Positions 1 to 8,507 of a stretch of 34,627 bases of DNA are shown here, in pieces. This stretch comes from Paracoccaceae bacterium (GTDB lineage: Bacteria; Pseudomonadota; Alphaproteobacteria; Rhodobacterales; Rhodobacteraceae). Position numbers and translations under genes: made by a program. The stretch covers positions 1 to 34,627 of the forward strand of contig JAFGVZ010000133.1 of NCBI GenBank assembly GCA_016937725.1. Reading direction: 5' to 3'. The notes below the pieces were generated by a model. The model was not told the DNA's origin. It saw nothing but the letters and a program-made list of their open reading frames with translations, and made no database searches. The stretch's first letter is position 1. Each line of letters opens with the position of its first letter.

Positions 1-1266
1 ATTGGGCGCCACCCCACGCAGATAGAACAGCGCAAAGCCAAACGGCGGCGTCAGGAAGCTGGTTTGCAGGTTGACCCCGATCATCACGCCCAGCCAGACC
101 GGATCGACCCCCAGCATCAGCAGCGTCGGCGCCGTGATGGGCAGAACGATGAAGATGATCTCGAACGTATCAAGGATAAAGCCAAGGATGAACATCAGGA
201 TCATCACGGTGATCATCGCACCCATCGCGCCGCCCGGCATGGCCGACAGGAATTCATGCACCAGATCGTCACCGCCCATTTGGCGGAACACGATGGCAAA
301 GACCGATGCGCCGAACAGGATGATGAAGATCATAGAGGTGATGACCGCCGTGCGCCGCGCCACATCGACGAAAATCTGCGTTTTCAGCCGCCCGCGCAGC
401 CCAGCCAAAATAGTGGCACCGACCGCCCCGACAGAGGCCGCTTCGGTCGGCGTGGCCACGCCGCCCAAGATGGACCCCAGCACCGCGAAAATCAGCAGCA
501 ATGGCGGGATCAGCGCGGTCACGATCTCACGGCCCAGACCAGCCTTTTCTTCGGGCGGGATAGGGGTGGCGGGGCAGCTTTCGGGCCGCACCACGGCCAT
601 GAACAGAATGTAGGCGATATACAGCGCCACCATCACCAGCCCCGGAATGAAGGCACCGGCGAACAGGTCACCGACCGACACGGTGGTCGGGGCGAAATTG
701 CCAAGGCTCATCTGCACTTGGCTGTGCATGCCCGCGATCATATCACCCATGAAGATCAGCACAGTCGAGGGCGGAATGATCTGACCCAAGGTGCCGCTGG
801 CACAGATGGCCCCACACGCCAGTTTCGGATCATACCCGGCGCGCATCATCGCGGGCAGGGAAATCAGCCCCATCGTCACCACGGTCGCGCCCACAACCCC
901 AGTGCTGGCCGCCAGAAGCGCGCCCACAAGGATGACCGAAATGCCAAGACCGCCGCGCATATTGCCAAACAAGCGGCCCATGGTGGACAGCAATTGCTCG
1001 GCGATATTGCTGCGTTCCAGCATCACCCCCATGAAGATGAACAAAGGCACCGCGACCAGCACTTCGTTCAGCATGTAGCCGGTGTAGCGGCCCGCCAGCG
1101 CGCGCAGGTTCGACATGTCGAACACGCCAAAGTAAAGGCCCGCAAAAGCGAACAGTATCGATGTGCCCGCCAGCGTGAACGCCACCGGAAAGCCCAGCAG
1201 CAGGAACCCGATCACGCCAAGGAACATTGTCCCGGCGAGGATTTCGCCAATCAGAACCGGATCCAT
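1..1266 (-). CDS. dctM: TRAP transporter large permease, DctM family (3' end beyond window)
   Basis: This is the large membrane subunit of a tripartite ATP-independent periplasmic (TRAP) transporter, the subunit thought to carry the Na+-coupled transport path in the inner membrane. The frame is open without a stop from the ATG at 1266 to base 1 (422 residues), so the stop codon lies to the left of the window. The protein is a run of hydrophobic segments with DctM-like glycine/proline-rich stretches such as GQIIPPS and TPTEAASVGA. The small-permease stop at 1268-1270 lies two bases before this start, so the two are translationally coupled. It closes the order dctP-dctQ-dctM on the minus strand. 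The family assignment is firm; the substrate cannot be read from this subunit. Confidence 0.93.
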   Translation of the reverse strand, partial: MDPVLIGEILAGTMFLGVIGFLLLGFPVAFTLAGTSILFAFAGLYFGVFDMSNLRALAGRYTGYMLNEVLVAVPLFIFMGVMLERSNIAEQLLSTMGRLFGNMRGGLGISVILVGALLAASTGVVGATVVTMGLISLPAMMRAGYDPKLACGAICASGTLGQIIPPSTVLIFMGDMIAGMHSQVQMSLGNFAPTTVSVGDLFAGAFIPGLVMVALYIAYILFMAVVRPESCPATPIPPEEKAGLGREIVTALIPPLLLIFAVLGSILGGVATPTEAASVGAVGATILAGLRGRLKTQIFVDVARRTAVITSMIFIILFGASVFAIVFRQMGGDDLVHEFLSAMPGGAMGAMITVMILMFILGFILDTFEIIFIVLPITAPTLLMLGVDPVWLGVMIGVNLQTSFLTPPFGFALFYLRGVAPN

Positions 1267-1267
1267 G

Positions 1268-1825
1268 TCAGGTTTTCTCCAACTCGTATTGGTAGCGGTA
1301 ATCTTCGGGCACAAGGTCTTCGCGGCCCGCGATAATCAGGATGGACCGGATCGCCATGGCAACGCCTTGCAACGCGATCAGCGCAGCGAAGACCAGAATG
1401 AAGCTTTTCAGCACGAACAGGCCGGGCATCCCGCCGGGGTTGGCAGACCCTTCAAGCAACCCGATGGACCGGTTGACAAAAGTGAAGGAATAAATCCAGA
1501 CCACGGCAGCGAAGGGCATGAGGAATACACAAACACCAATCAGGTCCATCCACGCCTTGCGCAGGGTGCTGGCGGGGCGAAAGAAGATATCCACCCGCAC
1601 ATGGTCGTTGCGATACAGGCCATAGCCCGCGACGGCGGTGAACATCACACCATTCATCCATGGATACAAGTCTTGCATCCACAGCCGTGTATTGGCGAAC
1701 AGATAGCGTTCGACCACGACCCAGAAACACACAAGAACAATACCCACCGACAACCACATAAAGGTGTTGCCCACCAAACGGTTCAAGGCGTTGATCGCTT
1801 TCATCAGTGCAGCGAGTGCGGTCAT
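1268..1825 (-). CDS. dctQ: TRAP transporter small permease, DctQ family
   Basis: Small membrane subunit (about 185 residues) of the TRAP transporter, expected to have four transmembrane helices and to join the binding protein to the large permease. Hydrophobic segments are visible near residues 15-40, 50-65, 85-110 and 130-155, and the WMQDLYPW segment is typical of DctQ. An ATG 24 bases upstream (1849) is also in frame, but it has no Shine-Dalgarno sequence and sits just after a strong hairpin. The ATG at 1825 has GAGGG six bases ahead, so I prefer it. The gene lies between dctP and dctM and ends two bases before dctM begins. Confidence 0.88.
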   Translation of the reverse strand: MTALAALMKAINALNRLVGNTFMWLSVGIVLVCFWVVVERYLFANTRLWMQDLYPWMNGVMFTAVAGYGLYRNDHVRVDIFFRPASTLRKAWMDLIGVCVFLMPFAAVVWIYSFTFVNRSIGLLEGSANPGGMPGLFVLKSFILVFAALIALQGVAMAIRSILIIAGREDLVPEDYRYQYELEKT

Positions 1826-1857
1826 CTTGGCCCTCGTGATCGGGTGCATGGTTGCCC

Positions 1858-1886
1858 AAAAGGCCCCGGCTCAGGTCCGGGGCCTT
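1858..1886 (-). repeat. Palindromic element between dctP and dctQ
   Basis: Perfect 10-bp arms, AAGGCCCCGG at 1860-1869 and CCGGGGCCTT at 1877-1886, enclose a 7-base loop. On the minus strand the stem is followed by only a short T run (TTTTGGG). It lies just after the dctP stop, so it could protect or partly terminate the transcript and keep binding-protein mRNA above permease mRNA, a common arrangement (inference). Its core matches the two palindromes at 25542-25562 and 25581-25603, so it is also one copy of a dispersed repeat. Confidence 0.75.
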
Positions 1887-1909
1887 CGGGGTGGTTTTAA
1901 CGGGTAGCC

Positions 1910-3019
1910 CTAGCCGAGGTCCGAAATATCGAAATATTTCTGACGGGCCAGAGCATAGGTCAGGTCGGTCCGCTCGGTGCGGGTGCGCAGAACGTTCAGG
2001 TTGCTGATGTAGCTTTGCGCAACCTTCTTGGTCAGTTCATCCCCACCTTCAAGGATTTCGCTCAGCAGCTCTTTCGCGGCATTCGCGCCACCCTGCCAGA
2101 TTTCCTCGGGCCAGTTTTCGTGCACGATCACACCGTGGTTATCGACCATGTCGGCCAGCGCGATCGGGTCGTTGGCGTAGAATTCCGACGGCACCTGATC
2201 GTATTCCGCTTGGCAGGCATCGCGCACAATGGCTTGCAGGTTGGCGGGCAGCGCCTGATACTTGGCCTTGTCCACGACAACCTCGGTCGCCAGACCCGGC
2301 TCGTTGAACGAGCTGGTGTAATAATGCTTGCGCAACTGGTGGAAGCCCAGAGCGCGGTCGTTATAGGGGCCGACGAATTCGGCGGCATCTAGCGCGCCCG
2401 ATTGCAGCGCTGCGAAAATCTCGCCACCCGCAAGGTTGGTTACCGACGCGCCCATCTTCTGCCAGACCTGACCACCCAAGCCGGGGGTGCGGAAGCGCAG
2501 GCCCTGAATATCGGCCAGCCCGGTCAGTTCATTGGCAAACCAGCCACCAGCCTGCGTGCCGGTGTCGCCCGACAAGAAGCCCTGAACGCCGAACTGGTCA
2601 TAGACCTCGTCCCACAATTCCTGACCGCCACCATAGCGCACCCATGCCGCCAATTCGCGGCTGGTCATGCCGAAAGGCACGCCGGTGAAGAAGGACAGGC
2701 CGACAGATTTGTTCTGCCAGTAATAGGCCGCGCCGTGGCTCATCTCGGCCGAGCCGTCGATGACTGCATCCAGCGATTGCAGCGCCGGAACCATTTCACC
2801 AGCGGCGAACACTTCCACGGTCAGCGCGCCATCGGATGCGGCGGTGATGCGGTCGGCCACGCGCTGCGCGCCGGTGCCCAGACCGGGGAAATTTCGCGGC
2901 CAAGTGGTGACCATGCGCCACGTGATACGGCCTTGCGCAACAGCCGGTGCGGCCAGCGTAGAGGCAGCGGCAGCAGAGCCACCCAGCGCCGATGTTTTCA
3001 AAAAGGAACGACGATCCAT
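1910..3019 (-). CDS. dctP: TRAP transporter substrate-binding protein, TakP-like (DctP family)
   Basis: Periplasmic binding protein of the TRAP transporter, 369 residues. The N-terminus has a twin-arginine signal (DRRSFLK) with probable cleavage after the AVA motif at about residue 28. The mature protein resembles Rhodobacter sphaeroides TakP, which binds 2-oxo acids with Na+. Shared features are the GLRFRTPGLGG stretch with an arginine at 177 in the position that grips the carboxylate, Gln156 in GTQAGGW, and EFVGPYND near 214-221. The ATG at 3019 has GGAGG seven bases upstream. It is the first gene of dctPQM and has its own promoter region. The family fits a carboxylate, perhaps a 2-oxo acid or sugar acid; a LacI/GntR-like operator upstream leans towards sugar acids. 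The exact ligand is unknown. Confidence 0.9.
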   Translation of the reverse strand: MDRRSFLKTSALGGSAAAASTLAAPAVAQGRITWRMVTTWPRNFPGLGTGAQRVADRITAASDGALTVEVFAAGEMVPALQSLDAVIDGSAEMSHGAAYYWQNKSVGLSFFTGVPFGMTSRELAAWVRYGGGQELWDEVYDQFGVQGFLSGDTGTQAGGWFANELTGLADIQGLRFRTPGLGGQVWQKMGASVTNLAGGEIFAALQSGALDAAEFVGPYNDRALGFHQLRKHYYTSSFNEPGLATEVVVDKAKYQALPANLQAIVRDACQAEYDQVPSEFYANDPIALADMVDNHGVIVHENWPEEIWQGGANAAKELLSEILEGGDELTKKVAQSYISNLNVLRTRTERTDLTYALARQKYFDISDLG

Positions 3020-3045
3020 TCTTACTCCTCCCGAGTTATTTTATC

Positions 3046-3130
3046 GGGCATTCCAATGCCCGTGCGCGATGTTAGAGCATACAGCAGCGGTGGAGTGAAT
3101 AAAAAATCTTACCAATGTTATCGGTAACGT
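3046..3130 (-). promoter_or_regulatory. Promoter region of dctPQM with GntR/IdnR-like operator
   Basis: At 3115-3130 the sequence ATGTTATCGGTAACGT matches 14 of 16 positions of the Escherichia coli GntR/IdnR (LacI family) operator form ATGTTACCGGTAACAT, as I recall it. It lies just upstream of a plausible -10 (TATGCT on the minus strand, 3076-3081) with a weak A/T-rich -35 around 3100-3105. A 7-bp hairpin (arms 3046-3052 and 3055-3061) falls in the predicted leader. No regulator gene is in the window, so the binding protein is inferred only from the motif. Confidence 0.5.
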
Positions 3131-3144
3131 CGCGGATGCGGCGC

Positions 3145-4047
3145 CTAGCCGCCGAAATGCGACAGGCCGCGCTTTGCTGCCAGCGCTATCTGACGTTGCC
3201 GTTCGCGGAACCCATCGCGGCGCTCTGGCGTGAATTCATTGACGCAGTGATGGCATTGCACGCCCTCTTCGTAGTCCGGGCGCTTGGTGTCTTCGGGCCA
3301 AAGCGGACGGCGGCAAGCGTGGCACATGATATGTGGGCCGGGTTTCAGCCCATGTTCGACAGAGACACGCTGGTCAAACACGAAACACGCGCCCTGCCAC
3401 AGGCTTTGCTCTGGCGGCACCTCTTCCAGATATTTCAGAATGCCGCCTTTCAGGTGGTAAACATCCGTCACTCCCTGCCCCAACAGGTAATTGGTCGATT
3501 TCTCGCACCGAATGCCGCCGGTGCAGAACATGGCAATCCGCTTGTTGTGAAAACGGTGGCGATTTTCCTCCCACCACCCTGGAAATTCACCGAACGCCTT
3601 GGTGCCGGGATCTATCGCACCTTCAAACGTGCCGATGGCCACCTCGTAATCGTTGCGCGTGTCGATCACGGCCACATCGGGCGCGCTGATCAGCGCGTTC
3701 CAATCGGCGGGGTCCACATAATGCCCGGTGCCCGCGCGCGGGTCGACATCGGGCTGGCCCATCGTCACGATCTCACGTTTCAGGCGCACTTTCATGCGGC
3801 CGAAGGGCATGTCGGGGGTGTGGCTTTCTTTCCACTCCAGCGCGGCGCAACCGGGCAGCGCCCGGATATGCGCCAGCACCGCGTCGACGCCGTCGCGCGG
3901 ACCTGCAATGGTGCCGTTGATGCCTTCCTGCGCCAGCAGAAGCGAGCCCTTCACACCCGTCGCGCAGCACAAAGCTGCCAACGGCGCTTTCAGCGCAGCA
4001 GGGTCATTAAACCGGGTGAAATGATAAAGTGCGGCCACGGTAAACAT
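3145..4047 (-). CDS. trhO: tRNA uridine(34) hydroxylase, rhodanese-like (TrhO/YceA family)
   Basis: Cytoplasmic protein of 300 residues in the TrhO/YceA family, which makes 5-hydroxyuridine at position 34 of certain tRNAs using O2. Residues 1-95 form the N-terminal acylphosphatase-like domain ([10 protein letters not shown]). Residues 120-215 form a rhodanese domain with the active-site loop [10 protein letters not shown], Cys175 being the rhodanese cysteine. The C-terminal part carries two Cys pairs (C242/C245 and C265/C268) that look like a zinc site. Length and motif order are normal for the family. It is transcribed divergently from pncA and ends just before the operator of the TRAP operon, with no functional link apparent. 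Confidence 0.92.
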   Translation of the reverse strand: MFTVAALYHFTRFNDPAALKAPLAALCCATGVKGSLLLAQEGINGTIAGPRDGVDAVLAHIRALPGCAALEWKESHTPDMPFGRMKVRLKREIVTMGQPDVDPRAGTGHYVDPADWNALISAPDVAVIDTRNDYEVAIGTFEGAIDPGTKAFGEFPGWWEENRHRFHNKRIAMFCTGGIRCEKSTNYLLGQGVTDVYHLKGGILKYLEEVPPEQSLWQGACFVFDQRVSVEHGLKPGPHIMCHACRRPLWPEDTKRPDYEEGVQCHHCVNEFTPERRDGFRERQRQIALAAKRGLSHFGG

Positions 4048-4143
4048 GCACCCGCTTTACTGCGTGCCTTGCTGTCGCGCAAGATCGGCGGCATTGACGT
4101 GCGCCCGCCCGCCCCTTAGCCCTATGCCAAAAGGAGTGCCGCC

Positions 4144-4740
4144 ATGCCCCATGCCCTGATCGTCATCGACCTGCAAAACGACTTCTGCCCCGGCGGCGCT
4201 TTGGCTGTGGCCGAGGGCAACCAGATCGTGCCCGGCGTGAATGCTCGCATGGCAGAGGCAGAGGCCGTTATCCTGACGCAAGACTGGCACCCGGCGGACC
4301 ATAGCTCTTTCGCCAGCCAGCATATGGGCCGCGCGCCGATGGAGGTGATCGACATGCCCTATGGCCCGCAAGTGCTGTGGCCCGATCATTGCGTGCAGGG
4401 GTCGCAGGGCGCGGCGTTCCATGCAGGGCTGACCACCGACCGCGCCGACCTGATTATCCGCAAAGGATTCCGCCGCCAGATCGACAGCTATTCCGCGTTT
4501 TATGAGAATGACCAGAAAACCCCCACGGGGTTAGAGGGCTACCTGCGCACGCGCAGGTTGACAGAATTGGAATTCGTGGGGCTTGCCACCGATTTCTGCG
4601 TGGCGTGGTCGGCGATTGATGCCGCCAAGCTGGGCTTCAAGGTGCGGGTGCTGACCAGCCTGTGCCGAGGCATAGACCTTGACGGGTCCATGGCCAAGGC
4701 CGCAGAGCAAATGCGCGCCGCTGGCATCGAGTTGGTCTGA
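4144..4740 (+). CDS. pncA: Nicotinamidase (PncA)
   Basis: Hydrolyses nicotinamide to nicotinate and ammonia, the first step of the deamidating NAD salvage route. The 198 residues show all family landmarks: catalytic Asp9 in VIDLQNDF, metal ligands Asp47, His49 and His53 in QDWHPADH with His82 in WPDH, catalytic Lys107 in IRKGF and nucleophile Cys152 in ATDFCV. The ATG at 4144 has AAGGAG eight bases upstream. It stands three bases before pncB, so the pair is a two-gene salvage operon. Pyrazinamide is a usual side substrate of the family. Confidence 0.96.
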   Translation: MPHALIVIDLQNDFCPGGALAVAEGNQIVPGVNARMAEAEAVILTQDWHPADHSSFASQHMGRAPMEVIDMPYGPQVLWPDHCVQGSQGAAFHAGLTTDRADLIIRKGFRRQIDSYSAFYENDQKTPTGLEGYLRTRRLTELEFVGLATDFCVAWSAIDAAKLGFKVRVLTSLCRGIDLDGSMAKAAEQMRAAGIELV

Positions 4741-4743
4741 CCC

Positions 4744-6033
4744 ATGGATATCGCCACCCGCGTCTATAACCACCGCTGGAAGCTGGACCCGATTGTCCGT
4801 TCCCTGATCGACACCGATTTCTACAAATTGCTGATGTGCCAATCGGTCTTTACCAACCGGCCCGACACGCGCGTGACCTTCAGCCTGATCAACCGCGCAA
4901 CCGAAGTGCCGCTGGCCAAGCTGATTGACGAAGGCGAATTGCGCGAACAATTGGACCATATCCGCACCCTGCGCCTGTCGCGCGGCGAATCGACCTTCCT
5001 GCGCGGCAACACGTTTTACGGCAAACGCCAGATGTTCCGCCCCGATTTCATGGAATGGTTCGAGAATTTCCAACTGCCGCCCTACCAACTGGACCGGGTC
5101 GGTGACCAGTATGAGCTTACCTTCGAAGGGTCATGGCCCGAAGCCATGCTGTGGGAAATCCCGGCGCTTGCCGTGCTGATGGAACTGCGCTCGCGCGCCG
5201 TGCTGGGGCAGATGAAACGGTTCGAATTGCAGGTGCTCTATGCCCGCGCGATGACGCGCGTTTGGGAAAAGATCGAACGTCTGCAAGCTCTGGAGGGGTT
5301 GCGCATTGCGGATTTCGGCACACGGCGGCGGCACAGCTTTTTGTGGCAAGACTGGTGCGTGCAGGCCATGCAAGAAGGGCTGGGCACGCGGTTTATCGGC
5401 ACCTCGAACTGCCTGATCGCCATGCGCCGAGAGGTTGAGGCCATCGGCACCAACGCCCATGAATTGCCCATGGTCTACGCGGCGTTGGCCCCCGATGACG
5501 CGGCGCTGGCCCAAGCCCCCTACCGCGTGCTGGCCGATTGGCAGGCAGAGCATTCGGGCAACCTGCGCATTATCCTGCCCGACACCTACGGCACCCAAGG
5601 CTTTCTGGACCGCGCACCCGACTGGCTGGCCGACTGGACCGGAATCCGCATTGATTCGGGCGCGCCCGAAGCCGGGGCCGAAGCCGCGATCCGTTGGTGG
5701 CAGGCCCACGGGCAAGACCCGCGCGAAAAACTTGTCATCTTCTCTGACGGGCTGGATGTAGACCGGATAGAGGCGCTGCATCAGCAATTCGCAGGCCGGG
5801 TGAAAGTCAGCTTTGGCTGGGGCACGCTGCTGACCAATGATTTCCGTGGCTTGGCAGAGGGCGACGGGCTGGCCCCGTTCAGCTTGGTGTGCAAGGCCAT
5901 AAGCGCCGATGGGCGGCCCACGGTCAAACTGTCAGACAATCCGAACAAGGCGATGGGGCCAGAGGCGGAAATCGCGCGTTACAAGCGGGTTTTCGATGTG
6001 GGCACACAACAGGCAGACGCGGTTACTGTGTAA
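4744..6033 (+). CDS. pncB: Nicotinate phosphoribosyltransferase (PncB)
   Basis: Converts nicotinate and PRPP to nicotinate mononucleotide, using ATP to phosphorylate an active-site histidine. At 429 residues it has the usual length. Visible motifs are TDFYKLLM near residue 24, FGTRRRHSF at 191-199, GTSNCLIA at 219 onwards and GTNAHELPM, in which His239 is the likely phosphorylated histidine. [12 protein letters not shown] near the C-terminus matches the phosphate-binding region. It begins three bases after the pncA stop with only a weak upstream GAG, suggesting translational coupling. The product feeds NAD synthesis together with the preceding nicotinamidase. Confidence 0.96.
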   Translation: MDIATRVYNHRWKLDPIVRSLIDTDFYKLLMCQSVFTNRPDTRVTFSLINRATEVPLAKLIDEGELREQLDHIRTLRLSRGESTFLRGNTFYGKRQMFRPDFMEWFENFQLPPYQLDRVGDQYELTFEGSWPEAMLWEIPALAVLMELRSRAVLGQMKRFELQVLYARAMTRVWEKIERLQALEGLRIADFGTRRRHSFLWQDWCVQAMQEGLGTRFIGTSNCLIAMRREVEAIGTNAHELPMVYAALAPDDAALAQAPYRVLADWQAEHSGNLRIILPDTYGTQGFLDRAPDWLADWTGIRIDSGAPEAGAEAAIRWWQAHGQDPREKLVIFSDGLDVDRIEALHQQFAGRVKVSFGWGTLLTNDFRGLAEGDGLAPFSLVCKAISADGRPTVKLSDNPNKAMGPEAEIARYKRVFDVGTQQADAVTV

Positions 6034-6098
6034 ACTTCGCGGAAACCATCCCGGCATGAATCAGCGCAGAGCACGCGTCCTCTCTCCGATTTTTGGTG

Positions 6099-6116
6099 AC
6101 AGGTGTCCCGACCTGT
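6099..6116. repeat. Inverted repeat upstream of the DUF465 gene
   Basis: ACAGGT (6099-6104) and ACCTGT (6111-6116) are separated by six bases in the 125-bp gap between pncB and the small DUF465 gene. There is no T run, so it is unlikely to be a pncB terminator. It may be an operator for the small gene, but no regulator can be proposed. The rest of the gap shows nothing else I can support. Confidence 0.35.
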
Positions 6117-6158
6117 GGTGCAATCAAACTGTCGCAATCAGAGAAGGAGGACACTCGA

Positions 6159-6326
6159 ATGTCACTAAACTCGCACCTTGCAGCGCTCCGCGAGAAACAC
6201 GCGCATCTCTCTGAAAAGGTCGACATGATCCAACGAAGCCCCGGAAGCAGCGATCTAGAGATTGCCAGCCTGAAAAAGCAAAAACTGCGGCTGAAGGAAG
6301 AAATCGAACGCCTGTCACACGCCTGA
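6159..6326 (+). CDS. DUF465 (YdcH-like) small coiled-coil protein
   Basis: A 55-residue protein of the DUF465/YdcH type: short, charged and almost entirely helical, with a first helix (LAALREKHAHLSEKVD) and a second lysine/glutamate-rich helix (IASLKKQKLRLKEEIERL). The ATG at 6159 is set by a very strong AAGGAGG seven bases upstream; an earlier in-frame start at 6093 has no ribosome site. Members of this family are abundant in alphaproteobacteria but have no established function; one thought is a small helical dimer that binds other proteins. It stands alone after pncB and ends at a clear terminator. Confidence 0.9.
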   Translation: MSLNSHLAALREKHAHLSEKVDMIQRSPGSSDLEIASLKKQKLRLKEEIERLSHA

Positions 6327-6349
6327 CACTTATGCCATATCCACACGAG

Positions 6350-6378
6350 CGGCCCGCATTGCGGGCCGTTTTCTTTTC
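6350..6378. terminator. Bidirectional intrinsic terminator
   Basis: Perfect 8-bp stem CGGCCCGC (6350-6357) with GCGGGCCG (6361-6368), a 3-base loop and a T-rich tail TTTTCTTTTC on the plus strand. It ends the DUF465 transcript. It also lies just past the stop of the convergent AsmA-family gene and may serve that too, though the minus-strand tail is poor in T. Confidence 0.85.
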
Positions 6379-6393
6379 GCTTGCCAGCCGCCC

Positions 6394-8403
6394 CTAATTG
6401 CCGCCGAACAATCCGCGCAGGCCTTGGTTTAGCTCCTCGCCAATCCGCTGCTCGACCCCGCGCCGAACCGTGTCTTCCAACGATTCGCCTTCTTGGCGCT
6501 CCACGCCCAACTCGCTTTGAATGCGGGCTTCCGCCTCGGCGCGGGCTTGATCTTCCAAGCGCTGCGCCTCTTCACGGGCCAAGGCTTCCAGCCGTTCGCG
6601 TTCTTCTTCCAAACGCTCGCGCGCCAAGGCTTCCATGTCCAAGCGGAAGCGCGGCGCGCTCCACGGGCCTGTCACGATCAACGGCACGCGCAGGGCGTTC
6701 CCATCGGCATCGCGCAAGGCAGACGGGACAATGCGGTATTCCAAGGTCTGCGCGCCAACGCCGACCTGCCCGCGCCCCTCGACCTGCACCCTTGGAGAGA
6801 CGAGTTGCAGGTCATCATTGCTGAGCACCCCACCCGCCATGGTGAAACTGCCGCTAATGCTTTCGTAAATGGTGCTCGACCCTTCGCCCATATAGCCAAG
6901 GTCCAGATTGCGCAGCATACCCGCCAGATCGAGGCCCAATATCTCGCCTTGCGAAAACGCGATCGCGCCTTGGCCCTGCAAACTGTTCATGATTGCATGC
7001 AGGCTGTTGCCGGACCCAAGCAGGTCGATCTGGGCCTGGGCAGTGCCGTTCAGGCGCTCGAACCCCGCCGTATCGCGCAGAGCTTGCAGCAAGCTTATTC
7101 CATCCGCTTGGATATCTGCCCGGACCGAAAGGCCGCTGCGATTATTGGCCACGAAAGACCCGGTCACATTGCCACCAAAGACGCGCGCTTCGCGAATCTC
7201 GATCACGGCGCGGGCATTCTCGATCGTGGTGCGCAGACGGATCGGGCCGAATGTGCCGCTATCGCTGCGCAATTCGCCCATGTTCAGCGCAATTTCACCA
7301 TCAACCGCCCCAAGGGCCGAAGCATCAATCGGATCGCGCGACCAGCCTTGCGCGGTCTCTGCACTGGCGCTGCCCGCGCCGCCGCCCATGCCGCGCAGAT
7401 CGACCATGGGGATGGACACTTGCGCATTCACCACAGGGCGCGCCCCGCCCAACGTAATATCAGCCGCTCCGCTGGCCTGTAGATCACCCGCGCGAGCGTC
7501 AACCTCGCGCAAGAAAACCTGCCCGTTCGCGGTGCGGGTGATCTGTGCGTCAACAGATACCGGGCGATATGCGGCGGGCAAATCGCCCCCGGATTGCCCC
7601 AAGGCGGCCAGAACCGGCGCCAGCGCGGGCAGCGTGCCTTGCACGCGCCCTTCAAGAACCAGATCGGTCAGGGCCGTGCGCCCTTCGAAACTGGCCTCTG
7701 CCCCGGCGATTTCGGCGCTCAAAGCGATGGTGGTCAAGCTACCGCCCATCAGCGCCGCTGCATTACCCGCCCGCAAGGCTACGGCCACAGGCTGGCCATT
7801 CAGCCGCGCCTGCGCATCCAGCGCAAGCGGGCCATCCATTGCGGGCATGTTGAGCGTGGCCTCCAGCCCCGCCACCTCTAACGACATATCGGTGGTTTCA
7901 TCCACATAGCGCAGGGTGCCATCGACGATCCGAGCCTCTGCCAATGACAAGTCGCGCAGCGTGCCACCCGCCGCGCCCTCTGAAGCGCCCTGTGGGGCAC
8001 TCTCTGCCGCCGCGCCGGGTGCGCCAAACTCCCATGTTGCGCGCCCATCCGCCGCACGCCGCAACGTGACGACCGGGGATTGCAGCACAACCCGCTGCAC
8101 CGCAACAGTGCCGGAAAACAGCGACACAAGATCAACGCCGATATCCATCTCGGCGGCTTGTAACAGCGCACCCTCGCCCGCCCAGGCGGGGTTGCCGATG
8201 GTAATGTCTTGCGCGCGCGCGCCCAGAACCGGGAACACGCTCAGCCCAATTTCACCGCCAATGGTCAGGGGCCGACCGGTCGCCGCCTCGAATTGTTGCG
8301 CGGCAAGGTTTGCCAGCCGTTCTGTCGGGACAAGAAAAATTGCCACCCCCAGCAACAGCACAAGGCCCAGAACGGCCACGAACACGGCTTTGATCAAGCG
8401 CAT
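6394..8403 (-). CDS. AsmA family envelope protein
   Basis: A 669-residue protein of the AsmA family, anchored by one N-terminal membrane helix (about residues 3-24) with the rest in the periplasm. The N-terminal stretch after the helix (PTERLANLAAQQFEAATGRPLTIGG) is typical, as is the C-terminal portion near 450-560 with repeated beta-type segments (LNGTAQAQIDL, GAIAFSQGEILGLDLAGMLRN). The extreme C-terminus is a long charged helix rich in Glu, Arg and Ala (about 590-650). AsmA-like proteins form bridge-like proteins implicated in outer-membrane lipid transport and biogenesis. The ATG at 8403 is chosen: GGAG lies six bases upstream, and the GTG that would extend the frame to 8415 overlaps that ribosome site. 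Confidence 0.88.
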   Translation of the reverse strand: MRLIKAVFVAVLGLVLLLGVAIFLVPTERLANLAAQQFEAATGRPLTIGGEIGLSVFPVLGARAQDITIGNPAWAGEGALLQAAEMDIGVDLVSLFSGTVAVQRVVLQSPVVTLRRAADGRATWEFGAPGAAAESAPQGASEGAAGGTLRDLSLAEARIVDGTLRYVDETTDMSLEVAGLEATLNMPAMDGPLALDAQARLNGQPVAVALRAGNAAALMGGSLTTIALSAEIAGAEASFEGRTALTDLVLEGRVQGTLPALAPVLAALGQSGGDLPAAYRPVSVDAQITRTANGQVFLREVDARAGDLQASGAADITLGGARPVVNAQVSIPMVDLRGMGGGAGSASAETAQGWSRDPIDASALGAVDGEIALNMGELRSDSGTFGPIRLRTTIENARAVIEIREARVFGGNVTGSFVANNRSGLSVRADIQADGISLLQALRDTAGFERLNGTAQAQIDLLGSGNSLHAIMNSLQGQGAIAFSQGEILGLDLAGMLRNLDLGYMGEGSSTIYESISGSFTMAGGVLSNDDLQLVSPRVQVEGRGQVGVGAQTLEYRIVPSALRDADGNALRVPLIVTGPWSAPRFRLDMEALARERLEEERERLEALAREEAQRLEDQARAEAEARIQSELGVERQEGESLEDTVRRGVEQRIGEELNQGLRGLFGGN

Positions 8404-8507
8404 GAAAAACTCCACTCTCTGCTTGGCCCAAGCCTAACGGCCCGACAAGTGCTTGTCTTTCACAAATTCGATGGCAAAACTCGCGCCACAGGCAAAGGGA
8501 GGGACAT

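Noticed and set aside
64-1335. Long plus-strand open frame (423 codons) rich in His, Gln, Arg and Asp
   Set aside because: It is antisense to dctM, whose minus-strand translation gives a continuous membrane permease. The odd composition is what antisense frames of GC-rich membrane genes give.
6099-6116. LexA/SOS box
   Set aside because: Alphaproteobacterial LexA boxes have the form GTTC-N7-GTTC; this is a symmetric ACAGGT/ACCTGT repeat.
8404-8415. GTG start four codons upstream for the AsmA-family gene
   Set aside because: The GTGGAG bases act as the ribosome-binding site for the ATG at 8403.
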